Shown: positions 36,628-48,069 of the stretch, one piece after another
Layout: every line of letters starts with the position of its first letter
Numbering within the stretch: the first letter of the stretch is position 1
NCBI RefSeq assembly: GCF_001039355.2
Contig: NW_019774258.1
Coordinates: 1-62,000 of the forward strand
DNA from: Lingula anatina
Lineage: Eukaryota; Brachiopoda; Lingulata; Lingulida; Lingulidae
DNA: 62,000 nt
Direction of reading: 5' to 3'
Notes under the pieces: generated by a model
The model's input: the letters and a program-made list of their open reading frames with translations, nothing else
Told to the model about the DNA's origin: nothing
Database searches by the model: none
Program-made: the position numbers and the translations under genes

Positions 36628-39600
36628 GTTTCTTTTTTATTGTGGGATTTATTTAATTGGATATTTGTTACAAGATATTGTATAGTTAGGCTTCGTTCAC
36701 ATGCAATGTCTATTTTCTAAATTCTATTTTCTATTCGCGCTATCTTATGATCACGGTCTGTGCCCTGAATATCCCGCCGCGTAATTACTGGCAGCGCGAG
36801 CCAGTTACTTATAGTAACTTATAGTAACTGGCTCGCGCTGCCAGTAATTACGCCGCGGGATATTCAGGGCACAGACCGTGATCATAAGACATACCGCAAA
36901 TAGAAAATAGAATTTAGAAAATAGACATTGCATGTGAACGAAGCCTTAGATTGACTTTAGAAAACAATGAATTTTACCCTTATTTTTGTGAATGATTGCT
37001 TAAGTAGTCAGATGAAATTCTAAAAACGATGCATTTAACTTTCATTTTCAGTTGTGATAAATAACTTGTATATATCAGTAGTATTCCTTGCTAAATCATT
37101 TTCCCTCTCCCCCGACCAGCCACCTTTATATGATTCATCCCATCTTACAACACCATCTTATCAAGAAATATGTTAATCATCACAGGAAGCCATTCTCAGG
37201 GCTTGTAATTTATTCCAATCATCATCATCATCATCATCATCAGACCAGTGCCAATGCATGGAGTTGGCCATGGAACTTTAGCAAATGCCAGATATTTATT
37301 TACTCATGATGGTTCTCGACTCTTCTACTGTAACATTGTACATTTCTTGACTCCATCTGGCTGAAAACGGTTCCCTTTCTTGGTAATTTGTTCAATTTTC
37401 TAAGTCTTCAGCAGAAATATTTATGTAGGAGCTTAATTTTGTATATTAATGTTCATTCTGCCATATAAAATGTGTTCATTATTAAATTATTTTCAATTTT
37501 TAGACATCTCATTCAAATACACTGCAAAGAGCTGTGATCATTTGAAAATTACTTAGTGGGATATTGAGACATAAATACAGACCACATGTCCAAGGGATGC
37601 AGTTTGATACTGTAATGGAAATAAATTTTTATGTACAGACACATCAGGAATGAAAAGTAGGAAATCTGTCTTATTAGGTAATTTACTGAAAGTTTTACAG
37701 GTTTTTTTTTTTTTTAATTTAATTTTTGCACATATTAGCATTTTCAAGGTATAACTTTGAACTTCCATGGGCTTCAAAACCTTTGCCAGTCATATTTTCT
37801 GATTATTCATGATATTTTTATTTTATTATAAAAAATTGATGGTGATTATGCTGTTAAGCATTATATAATATTGCACCAAAATGGAAGAAAACCCTGCCCC
37901 TATAGTGACCATTAAAGAAAAAACAATTCTTTACTCTTGTTAAACTTACAGGAAAGAAACACAGGACTAAAATTGAGCCTAAGTTGGATAAGCAGTCTAA
38001 TTGGCTTCTTTTTCTGGGAGTTATAGATTTTTGTGAACTTTTTTTCTTTCACTTATTGGCATGTTCATTGTGGGACTTAGAACTCCCATGGGCATGAAGC
38101 CCAGTGGTAATCAAATTTTCTAAATATCCATGTTATTAATAGCAAATAATTAAAAATTGATGGTAATTATTCCGTTAATCAATATGTAATATTGCATTAG
38201 AATTGACAAAAAAAAACCTACTTTGTGCACTGCCACCGCACACATTATGAGAAGAAAACTGTGTTAATTATTATTTTCTTAACTTACAAGAAAAATTTTT
38301 AGGACTGACATACAGCTCATATTAGAAAACAAGGTCTATTGGATTATCTTTTTTTATTAAATTCATGCAATTTTTTGTGATAGTTTCATTTTTCTCATTC
38401 TGGCATTTTCTAGGTGTGAACTTAATTGTTATCGGCCTGAAGCCTTATGCTTTTACTTTCATCAACACTAGGTATGCATAATTTTAATTTTGAAATTTTA
38501 AATTTTTGATGCTGACTTTTCAGTTAAGCATAATATTGTATTATTCCATCAGAATTGACAGTATTCTACAATATTTTGCGCATTTTTATTTTCTGCTTTT
38601 TGTCTGTGCATTTGGCAGCTTTGCTGTCTTGTTATCATATTGTATGGAGAAGTTAGATATTGAAGGTCAATTTAGAAGAAGAACCAAGATATTGAAAATG
38701 TGCTATTTTATGTGGGATATTTTTATATTTGAAGGTGCTACAACTTGAAATAAAAATTTGTTGATAAATTTATTCTTAACAGGTTTTATGTCATCCTTTA
38801 ACTTAGGACTAATTTGTTTAGCGTTTACATCTTTTAGAGCGGATAACAATGTGGAATTTGAAGATATTAAGTTGTACAGGTTGGATAGAAAGCATACCGG
38901 GTTTTGTACGTTCATTTGATTGTAGTGTTACTATAAGATTTTCTAATTCAACGAAATAGTAAAAATTAAAAAGCATCAACCATATTTCATCTGGATCATG
39001 AAAGTTTTGATTCATCAGCATTCCAAGTTACTAATTTCGTAGCATCCAAATGTTAAGTTGACACAATGAGTCGCGCTGTGTTAGCGAGGGTGTTTTTACT
39101 GTAATATTTTAGGCAGAAGGATGGTGATTGCTCGGTTTTATCTAGTTTTGCTTATTTTAGTGATTTTCTGTCTTGACAGGAGGGTACATGTACCCTTTCA
39201 CAATATGGTAGTGACAGGGCGACGGCAGTGTATGCGACTGTTGTGTAGATATCCGGGAAGTGAGGTCACCGTCAGGTCGGTGACGTCATCAGTCTGTATA
39301 TAGCCATTAAAGAAAATAACCTGGTTAAAGCCCTCTCTTTGGATCCTGTTCAATCGTTGTGATGCGAGTGAACTTTAAGTTATGTTACTTGAAATATTAG
39401 ACAACATCCGGGAAAGAGCTTGAATAGGCCTATGCCTTGAAAATTTTTTTCTCTCTCTCTCCTAAATGTTTTATTTAATTTTATTTCTTGTCATTTAAAG
39501 ACGTTATAAAATGACTATAACACTGCCTTCCTACATTCAACAAATTTTTATTTTCCTGATAAATGCAAAAAGCTGTGTAAGTTGTCTCCTAGCCAGTTTT

Positions 39601-40110
39601 TTTCAACTAGTATGATAAATTTTTGAATAGCATATTGTTTGACGTTTGAGATTTATTTCCAACTTTAAGGAAAGAGTATATACTACATTCCAACTTAGTA
39701 AAGGGGGTGTTCGTAAATTTTGGTAACTGCAGCGTACGTGTCTAAAATAGAGGATGATGTTAACTCACGTAATTACAGGTATGACATGAATGGTTATAAT
39801 AAAGTACAGGTACGTGTGTTTTGTGATACAATGACTGAGGAAAGAAGATTGATAAAGTTTAGCATATATAAATAGATAAAATAAAGTATAGCATATATAA
39901 ATAGATAAAATACTGACTCTTCAAACATGCGCGTTTTTAGTGGCTTCAAATATTGTTCTTCATGTCATATTATATATGTTTGCATTAACTATCTGAATAC
40001 ACGCTGAACGCGTTGGCGGGAAATTATCTCATGAAATTAAACAGAAAAAAAAACGCAGATGGCGTAAGTCTTCACAGAAAGTCATCTGAACGTCATCACA
40101 TTAATGCCAT
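36628..40110. other. Intergenic; diverged ~340-bp tandem repeats
   Basis: No gene is visible. After the palindrome and an (ATC)n tract at 37217-37243, about 37540-38600 holds three diverged units of roughly 320-350 bp. Each ends with AAAATTGATGGT-like words followed by TTAAGCAT...TAATATTG (near 37830, 38152 and 38500). A ~30-bp duplication (GCATATATAAATAGATAAA) lies at 39860-39913. TTTATT words at about 39469, 39479 and 39649 are AATAAA on the minus strand and could serve the serpin. The short frame at 39121-39303 begins with a hydrophobic segment but has no other support. Confidence 0.6.
36688..36946. mobile_element. Near-perfect 259-bp palindrome (foldback MITE)
   Basis: The left arm starts AGGCTTCGTTCACATGCAAT and the right arm ends with its inverse. 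Arms of about 120 bp include GATCACGGTCTGTGCCCTGA and GCAGCGCGAGCCAGTTAC, with a short centre at about 36815. Only a few mismatches are seen (e.g. CGCGCTATCTTATG versus CATAAGACATACCG), so insertion is recent. It begins 61 bases after the plus-strand TPR-TIR stop and would lie in its 3' untranslated region. The GC-rich core contrasts with the AT-rich flanks. Confidence 0.93.
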
Positions 40111-41613
40111 TTACACAAACGCTCCCGTGGGGTCCACGAGGCGACCCATGAACAATATGGCGCCAGTGGTCTTCTCTGTTATCAGGAAAGTGAAGGGATG
40201 ATCCGCATTGAAGAGAGGGGGTGTCATCATGGAGCGCACCGAGGCCACTGCAGCGGTGGCCGCCGCCGCCTCCGTCCCCTTCTCATCTACTGCAATAAAA
40301 GCCTCGTGAACAGCCGCTGAAATATAGAGACCATTCGCTTGGATGGCAATACCGGATAGATCAGCCCTGGAACGCTCGAAGACGTCCACCATCCCCATCT
40401 CGTTCAAGGGTCGCTTCAAGTTGACCTTCATATTCTTGAGAGTAAACTTGGGAAGATGCACGTCAAGAGTGATGTTTGTTAGTCCCGACAGAGCCTGGTT
40501 CAAACCACCGGGTAAACTTAGTTTCTTCTCAACTTCCAAATAGTCATCAAACACCTCGGGTAGGATGATGAACATGCTGGCATCGCCGCTGTAAGGAACC
40601 TCAAGTATCCTGCTGTTCAGCTCGCGGCTAAATTTGTAATTAAAGCTTCCGCGTTGATACATCATCTTCGTACTTTTTGTGACAAAAGATCTGGACCCTG
40701 ACACAGGCTGGTACCAGATTTTCAATTCAGTTGCTCTCTCGTCAAATTGCCGCCTCCAAGTGCCTTTGAAGTAAATAGCGTTGACGAGAACCATCACAGT
40801 GTTTTGGTTTATCAACGAGGGTGGAAGCAAGTTCTTGATCTTCGACTGGGTTTGCTCCTCTACAAATCTGTTGACGATGTTAGCGGCTGCAACGGGGTTC
40901 CGGAAATCAACTCCCCGAAGTGAAGCATTAAAGATGGACTCACAGAGCCGTAGATAAGCTGTACGGAACGAGTAAGACGGGTTTGCAAACAGCCTGTTGG
41001 CCGCCCGTAGTATGTATGTCCTTTCCTCACCAAACAAAATTCCGTTCAAGGCCTGGAGACCCACGTTCTTTTCTGGCAATGTCTTCAGCGAAAGCACAGT
41101 TTCCATTTCATCTTTTGTATTTCCATTTGCCCCTAAAGAAACCATAGACATAACGGTGGCAATACTCAGTGGACTAAAGAACAGGTTCTCTGCAGGTTTT
41201 TCTTTGGCCAGGGTGTCGTAGAGCTTGGAGGAAAATCTATTAAAGGCTTGAGCCGCGTCCCGCGCTCTGGTTAGACTTTGGGAAGCACCCATGGGCGGGG
41301 GATTACTTCCTGGTTGTTTCCTCAGTCCACTGAAGTCCAGACTAGGGCGGTAAGGTGTAGGACTTCCTGTGGTGGGTTGAACTGGCTTGTTGTCTGCTTG
41401 GCTGGAACCCTGGCCCGATGAGGACGAAGATGAAGACGAAGATGAAGACGAGAAGGTCCGGTCTACGTTGTTGCAGACGCTGTGGGCCGCCGCGCAGGCC
41501 GCCTGAGCCATTTGGCGGCAGACGCTGGACATTGACCCCTGCCCGCTGGTCACTTTACTGACTAATACAAAACAACAGAGGGCGACGGGGAGCACCGCCT
41601 GGACTGACCACAT
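40111..41613 (-). CDS. Secreted serpin with N-terminal extension
   Basis: Single coding exon of 500 residues. A signal peptide (MWSVQAVLPVALCCFVLV, then a likely cut after TSG) is followed by a Cys-containing segment, a 12-Ser run and a Pro/Gln-rich linker. The serpin fold starts near residue 118 (AAQAFNRFSSKLYDTL) with landmark words NLFFSPLSIATVMSM, NAIYFKGTW and HPFTFLITEKTTGAILFMG. The reactive loop hinge EKGTEAAAATAA has the small residues typical of inhibitory serpins. Aligned to alpha-1-antitrypsin, the scissile bond is predicted at Arg460-Ser (ASVR|SMM), implying a trypsin-like target protease. On the minus strand an acceptor (pyrimidine tract ending TTTCAG at 41631-41633) lies 17 bases before the ATG, so a 5' untranslated exon is likely. 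Extracellular inhibitory role inferred; the N-terminal extension is unusual for the family. Confidence 0.94.
   Translation of the reverse strand: MWSVQAVLPVALCCFVLVSKVTSGQGSMSSVCRQMAQAACAAAHSVCNNVDRTFSSSSSSSSSSSSGQGSSQADNKPVQPTTGSPTPYRPSLDFSGLRKQPGSNPPPMGASQSLTRARDAAQAFNRFSSKLYDTLAKEKPAENLFFSPLSIATVMSMVSLGANGNTKDEMETVLSLKTLPEKNVGLQALNGILFGEERTYILRAANRLFANPSYSFRTAYLRLCESIFNASLRGVDFRNPVAAANIVNRFVEEQTQSKIKNLLPPSLINQNTVMVLVNAIYFKGTWRRQFDERATELKIWYQPVSGSRSFVTKSTKMMYQRGSFNYKFSRELNSRILEVPYSGDASMFIILPEVFDDYLEVEKKLSLPGGLNQALSGLTNITLDVHLPKFTLKNMKVNLKRPLNEMGMVDVFERSRADLSGIAIQANGLYISAAVHEAFIAVDEKGTEAAAATAAVASVRSMMTPPLFNADHPFTFLITEKTTGAILFMGRLVDPTGAFV
41406..41456 (-). repeat. Coding trinucleotide-type repeat (poly-Ser)
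   Basis: GAAGAY/GACGAA words on the plus strand encode the 12-Ser run of the serpin linker on the minus strand. Mixed Ser codons suggest an older expansion. Confidence 0.85.
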
Positions 41614-41828
41614 CTTTCCTAATTAAGGCACTGAAACGAGAAGGTGAAAAATTAGAAATATTATGAAGGATGAATTTAATATACTGCATTTATTGTTTCT
41701 TATATCGCATTTTGAACTATCATACAGAAGAGTATTTTGGTTGTTGTTGTCGAATCATGTCATCTTTAAAGACAATGTTTCACCTAATGACCTTCAATAC
41801 GTAGTCTCTATGCCCGATCTCTTTAAGC

Positions 41829-42062
41829 CCCCCCCCCAATTTCACCCCACCACAGAGCTATCGAGTCAGTGCCCCCCCCCCATCCGACCCCACCACAGAA
41901 CTCCCAAGCCAGTGACCTCCCCCCTCCGCCTCCACCACAGAACTACCNNNNNNNNNNNNNNNNNNNNNNNNNACCACCACAGAACTACCAAGCCAGTGCC
42001 CCCCCCCCCCCACCATACGCCCCCACCACAAAACTTCAAAGCCAGTGGCCTCCCCTCCCAGT
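41829..42062 (+). repeat. C-rich minisatellite upstream of the serpin, with gap
   Basis: About five copies of a 45-50 bp unit containing CCACCACAGAACT, AAGCCAGTG and a run of 6-12 C. The assembly gap 41948-41972 lies inside the array, so the copy number is not reliable. Confidence 0.9.
41948..41972. other. Assembly gap (N run)
   Basis: N run within the C-rich minisatellite. Confidence 0.99.
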
Positions 42063-44917
42063 CGTTCACTGTTACAGTTATATAAAAGCAGCCGTGCCTA
42101 TTCGTCAGCTACGAAGCTGATTTGGATTTTTGATCATGAAAAGAGGTCAGACGAACATACAGCCATTGCAAGTGCTACGTTATTTAAAAAAAACGACTGC
42201 AGAGGCAGATGGTCTAAAAATTGGTATTTGAATGGTTTCTCTGGACATTTTATCTAATATATAGACCCGAAGTATTCCGCCTTTTGCGGTGAAATGAATG
42301 ATATTTAAACCTGGCTTAATTACTTTTAAAACAAGGATTATACAGCATCCGAGTCAAGCACTGAAGGCTACAGTGTATGCCTCTGCATTAAGCAGCTGTG
42401 TGAAATAGGATATTAAAATTTTTTGTTAAAAACCTAAACCTGTTGGCACATTCTGTACGACATCAGCCACCCCCCCCCCCACTCCCCCACCCCCTCCCTC
42501 GATACCCAGTACGCCTACCTTGCTGTGGATAACCACACTACTGACTCGCTCAGCTTGTAGCAGTGTTCGCAGCACTGATATATATTGTGAGTTCAGGAGA
42601 ACCAGTGAGATTTATAAGTATAAGCACACGAATTTTGTTGTCAACAGGATGCGTTTGTTCTGAGTGGTTTATAGTAACATTTCATGTAAACCCGGATGTA
42701 GCGAAACCGACCACTCATGGTTACTATCCTATACACACAGAAGAAAGTGGCCTTCCAGAAAAATGTGAATATTGAGTCACTTTTGTGACGCACTTATTTT
42801 GTTTAATGTTTTGATAATTGCTTTGCATCACTTTTAATTACTGGGTCTGTTAAATTCTTTCCATATAAGAGGAAAATATAGCATAAAGGAATAAAAACGA
42901 AAAAAAAAGGGAAAGTCAAAATCATTCAATGTGCGTCATATAAGTTAGTTAAATATTCACTTTAAAATTTTGTCGAATTCACAATTCAGAAATCTGCACA
43001 GACTAACCAGAGAGACATCAGTTAATATGTAGTAAAATGTGCTCTGGTTCACATAGAAGGCCACACAGCCCCAGTATTGAGGCCAGGCGGACTTACAGCA
43101 CACGCTCCTCCGCCCACTGGTTTCTTCTTTTGTATTGTCGGGTTGATTTTTTTTCTTAAACAACTTCTAAAAATTAAACCAGGACGTCATTCATTGTTAT
43201 GAATTTCTCAACATCACAGTTCAAATGAATCCGTCGTGATGCATTAAATAGAAGCTTATATCCTTTTGTACGCTTCTTAAATTATTTCCTTTTAGGGAGT
43301 GGTTAAAATCAAACACAACCCCACCTCCCTTTATCTAAGCCCATAAACCTAGAAAATATTGTCTTAAACTTTTTTCTAGGTTTTATATGTACTTGATTTT
43401 ATTTTACTCTGGTGAAAATTGTCTCCGCACTATCATCCTTTTTATGCCCAGACGATTCTTCTGTAAAGAAGAAAGGTCTTCTCCGCGCTCTAATCCAGAG
43501 CTATATTACCATGCTAATTATTCTGTGTTTGTGCGTTTTATCTTTTTATTTAAACGTTTTCATGTTAAACCATCTTTCACTTTTGTGTAATCCTTTGTTT
43601 CATTCATGCTGAAGCTAACATCAGTTAAAACCATATAAAATCAAATTGATTTTTTTTCTTTTTTTTTTTTTTTTTTTGTATTTTTTAAAACCGCCAGCCT
43701 GTATAAAACTCCTTTGCCCGATTTCGCCACGCCTAAGCTAACAATAGAGAGTAAAATTATAAATATCTCAAGTACCCGGAGGTCCGGTCTGGAAAAGCTG
43801 ATAGTCGTCGCTATTATTGGACCTACGCTTTCAGCGATACAGAACAACTGTATTGTGGCCTTTCAAATAAAAATACTTTCGGCATGTACGATTTCCTTTA
43901 TTGAATTACGTGTCAGAGTCACGGTCCATGAAAAAATGAAACAAATAACTTCGCAATTTTCTTGGTGTTTGCTACATTTTCATATTAAGTAAACAGTTTG
44001 ATGTAAGTGTCTTGGCAATCAATTGTTCCACCCACCCGAAAATAGATCCAGCTGCGCTTTATATAGATATATTTCAGAAAACCGTTTTGTTTCAAGGAGG
44101 CGTGATGTGAACAATCTCAGTATAAACTAAGACATAGAAAACGTTTCGTACGTCCTTAAGCTTGGTATAAAACTTTGAGAGTGTAAGAACAATGGCTGTG
44201 GTGTCACATCCGGGTATCAACGAGGTCAATAAAGAATTCTTCTTTTTGAGTTGGTAGACCTTAGTTTTAACGATGGGTCCAAGTTTGAATAGGATCGAAA
44301 GAACTGCCTTTGGATCAGAAAATGAATTCAGTGAATTAAAATTCGATCAAGGTTGTATGTCATTTCTTAAGTTGGGTGAACTGAAGAGGAAAAAAGTTTA
44401 GTTTTTCAGAATAAGAAACCCCTCTTCTGAAATTTCTGTCTTCAGGCCTTTGCATGTGCGAGTTCTTGTTCACGGGCTTTCTTGTGCTTGTCAACATAGC
44501 GGTGTCTCCATTAATGCTGCCTGATAAACCAGATCTTTGTCTAGAGGTCGAAGAACTGAACTAACAGCCCTTAATAACAACTGTGAAGATCCGTTATCTT
44601 CCCGCGTTACAACATACACCGATGTATGCCTTAATTCTACTCAAAGATGCATGGGAATTGTTAAGCTCCATGCTTGGGTAACATGTCGCTTATCCTTACA
44701 TGAGTCAGTAGAATTTCGATCACCCAGAAAACATTTGAAAAATCTACAAAATCCGAATTTCTTCCGAAGAACTTCGAAGACAACTCCCCCCTCCCCTCCC
44801 CAAAGAATGGCATATCTGTAATGTTGACTGAAGTCATCTATCATTTTATATGAAAGGCTGCTATTCTATACTTCAGGTTCAGGTTCTTACTATACTGTGT
44901 GTCTTTGGCTGCATTCA
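42063..44917. other. No recognised gene; AT-rich intergenic DNA
   Basis: Poly-C blocks near 42471-42500 and a poly-T tract near 43649-43677. Open frames here are short, lack splice context and match nothing I recognise. Confidence 0.6.
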
Positions 44918-45110
44918 CAACCAAACTTGATCCGCCGACTAACAGATCCGCGGATCAAATATGGCCGACCCACTTGAAAGTTTGGCGCGTAATCCCGAGC
45001 GAGGAATCTTTTTAGTGTCTGTTAGGGGATTATGTGACAAGCTTTCAAGTGGGTTAGTCATATTTGATCTGTTCGATGTGTTAGTCCGCGGACCAACATG
45101 TTCTGAATGC
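44918..45110 (+). mobile_element. Inverted-repeat element B, copy 3 (~193 bp)
   Basis: Left arm words GATCCGCGGATCAAATATGG, CCGACCCACTTGAAAG; right arm CTTTCAAGTGGGTTAGTC, ATATTTGATCTG, TTAGTCCGCGGACC. Same family as 24717-25283 and 26673-26933, and it ends in the same GTTCTGAATGC motif. No coding capacity. Confidence 0.83.
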
Positions 45111-45671
45111 GTCCTTTATAACTAACTAAGCCGGCATCCTGGCTTATGATAGTTTTTTAGTTCTTTGAAAACTCCGAAGTGAAGAAATAACATAAAAATC
45201 ACTGGTGCATTCGTGGGAGAGGGGATTCTACCTCTTTGCCCCCCCCCCTCCCCACCGCATAGCAACCCCACAGTATCTATACAAATAAAGTCTGCGTGCC
45301 CGTAGGCAGGTGGGGTCTGGGGATCAAAAATCTATTGGTCGGAAATGATTAATTTTTAATCATTTTTTATGCAGGATCCAGGCCATTTCTCAATTTGGGT
45401 CAGGTAAAGGGGTAAAAAGGTTCTGTCTTTCAGAAAGAGAATCCCCTCCCTTTAAAAATGGTAGCTTGATTAGGGGATTAATATCTATCAAGGGTAAAGT
45501 TAACTCGATGCAACTTGTCATATTTGTCCTGCTGTGGCGCGTTTTCTGTTTTGCACTGTGATATTCCATCCGTTGATCTGCATATTTAATTTTCCGAGAA
45601 AATGGTAACTTTGTGAAGTGTCACGCTGCACTGAAGACAAGCAGGTTTGTATCTGTTTGCAGTAGGACCCG

Positions 45672-47327
45672 TGTAGAGCCGCATTTTGCAACCGACCGCA
45701 TTTTGCAACCGGTTGCAAAATGCGTTCAGTTGCAAAATGCGGTCCTACTAAGTAGAGCCGCATTTTGCAACTGAACGCATTTTGCAACNCATTTTGCAAC
45801 CGGTTGCAAAATGCGTTCAGTTGCAAAATGCGGTCCTACTAAGTAGAGCCGCATTTTGCAACTGAATGCATTTTGTAACTGCAACGCATTTTGCAACCAA
45901 AGAAAATCGTGAAAACGCATTTTGCAACTGCAACGCATTTTGCAACCAGGGTTTTTTTCTAAGTCCCTAAAACAGCTTGAAGTACGATACGGGTAGAATT
46001 GGAGTGGGGACGGGTTTGCTTCGACTATGTATGCTGAAACTGGCCAGGCTGCCCCTGGGGGGGACGATAATATAAAACATATTTCACATATTTATTTTAA
46101 AAACCCATGCAAGACCCCATACTTTCAGGCATAGCCTCTGTAGAGCAACACACATGCTAATTACTATTTATGATTTATTAACATATTTGTTTTGTATTAA
46201 GACACAACGGTTGGTTGAACGCCAGGATTCCTGAGTGTGTAGGGCCTTATGGTTGGCATGGGTCAAAAGGACAGCTTTAACTGGATTCCTTGACCTATAT
46301 TCATGCCTACGACTGTAAGTCCGTTTAGTGCAATGTGCGCCGCTGCTGTTCTCTACATTCCTCAAAGACCCATGTACATTCATTATCAATCCCCAACATT
46401 TCATGTTCCTAACTCTAAGGGTAGATAGTAGAAGTAACGGTGCAAAAAATAGAATCAACCACCCCAGGGACGGCCACACCCATCAATACCCCAGAAGGCT
46501 CCATATCTCTAAAGACATGTTTTCAATTCCCATTGCCTTCCGTTCCTAACTTATATGGTCTAAAGGTAGATAGCAGAAATTACAACGTCTAATTATATTC
46601 AACCACCCCCAGGACCACACCCTAAGTCAAAAAAATTAAATGCCATTCAACATCCCATATTATACTGTAGCTACGTTTCATGCTTTAACTCAAATGGCCG
46701 ATACAATGGGCAGATGGCAGAAAATACGTTGGAAAATTAGAATCAACCACCCCCAGGGACAACCACACCCATGTCACAATAAATTTCCGAAGTGCCCATG
46801 CACGTTTTTATTTCCTAATTCTGAAGATATAAGGGTAGATAGGAGAAAAATACGAAGTAAAAAGTACAATCAACCACCCCTAGGGACGACCACACCCCAA
46901 TTAAAAAAAAACAAAACCAAAAACAAAAAATCCGAAATCCCATGCACATGCCTAACAAAATGTTTATTAACGTTTAGAGTTCCTAACTCTAATGGTTTAG
47001 GAAATTACAATGTGCAATAAGTTTTATACCCCAGGGGGCAGCCTGGCCAGTTTCAGCATACATAGTCGAAGCAAACCCGTCCCCACTCCAATTCTACCTG
47101 TCTCGTACTTCAAGCTGTTTTAGGGACTTAGAAAAAAACCCTGGTTGCAAAATGCGTTGCAGTTGCAAAATGCGTTTTCACGATTTTCTTTGGTTGCAAA
47201 ATGCGTTGCAGTTACAAAATGCATTCAGTTGCAAAATGCGGCTCTACTTAGTAGGACCGCATTTTGCAACTGAACGCATTTTGCAACCGGTTGCAAAATG
47301 CGGTCGGTTGCAAAATGCGGCTCTACA
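45672..47327. mobile_element. Foldback transposable element (1656 bp) with 4-bp target duplication
   Basis: Ends are TGTAGAGCC... and ...GGCTCTACA, flanked by CCCG on both sides (45668-45671 and 47328-47331). Each arm (about 45672-46059 and 47031-47327) is built from repeated TTGCAAAATGCG words in both orientations, with CAACCGGTTG at palindrome centres. The inner arm portion is unique (CAGCTTGAAGTACGA, GCTTCGACTATGTATGCTGA and their inverses). The middle holds four ~130-144 bp tandem units, each with ATCAACCACCCC. The left arm carries an extra internal duplication and an N at 45789. No transposase is visible: non-autonomous. Confidence 0.92.
46340..46960 (+). repeat. Internal tandem array of the foldback element
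   Basis: Units begin near 46453, 46597, 46741 and 46868 as judged from the TCAACCACCCC anchor, and share CTAACTCTAAGGGTAGATAG, AGAAATTACAA and GGGACNACCACACCC words. Spacing is about 144, 144 and 127 bp. Confidence 0.85.
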
Positions 47328-47641
47328 CCCGCCCTCTACATAGCTCCTTGATTGACGTAAACTATGCGACGACCCTGGATTGCAAGATGTCCAATAATTA
47401 TGACTGCGATTAATGATTAACTATAATAAATCAAATATTAAGAAAAAAACATCTCAGTGTCTTCTTAGTGGTATGTATTATTGTAATGTCAGGGACGGTT
47501 TACACACCCCTACCTCTTTCCCATCACTATGTGATATTAATTTGGACCTTACCCCTTCACCGCGATAACCCGGCCCTGATATAACTGGTCGCACACATAG
47601 CTGGTGAGATTAGAGACAACTGACTTCAGGGACATATCATC

Positions 47642-48018
47642 ATGAAGCTGTCCCTTGTGGCATGTGTTTTACTTTTGTTAGGCTATGGTGAGTATCCAAA
47701 TTATTTCTTATTCGTGTCTTGTCGTTATTGGACCTTTCTAAAAATCATCCTTTTAAATTGCAATCTTAATTTTTCTATTTAATTCCAGTTTAATTTACTT
47801 TATTTTAACCTTTTAGTGGTCTTGAAATTTAAAGATGTCTTTATATTTGATAAAAAATGAGCAGTTGCGGTGGTTTGTGGTGCTTTAAGTTATCCCAGAA
47901 GAAAAAGGTAATAAACAAGCTTTATGTTTTCCTTGAAAATTTACCCACGCACATGGCAAAGTTAATTTTGTTGGATAGTTTTCATGCTCGAAAAGATCAG
48001 TTATTTAGTCATTTAACA

Positions 48019-48069
<51 letters not shown>

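Noticed and set aside
39121-39303. Short plus-strand frame starting with a hydrophobic segment (MVIARFYLVLLILVIF)
   Set aside because: 60 codons, no similarity, no Kozak-like or splice support. The surrounding GTGACGTCA and TATATAG words could instead be a fragment of a repeat.
39900-40110. Additional coding exon downstream of the serpin
   Set aside because: The serpin ends with the usual C-terminal FMGRL...P strand and a stop codon, and the region after it has no splice-compatible frame.
43714-43992. Plus-strand frame of 92 codons
   Set aside because: AT-rich intergenic context and no recognisable domain. Probability of chance occurrence is high in this sequence.
45518-45938. Minus-strand frames over the foldback arm (Gln-Asn-Ala-rich)
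   Set aside because: They are translations of the repeated TTGCAAAATGCG word and contain an N. No protein family is suggested.
45672-47327. CRISPR-like array of short regular repeats
   Set aside because: The repeats are inverted as well as direct, have no unique spacers of constant size, and the context is a eukaryotic transposon.
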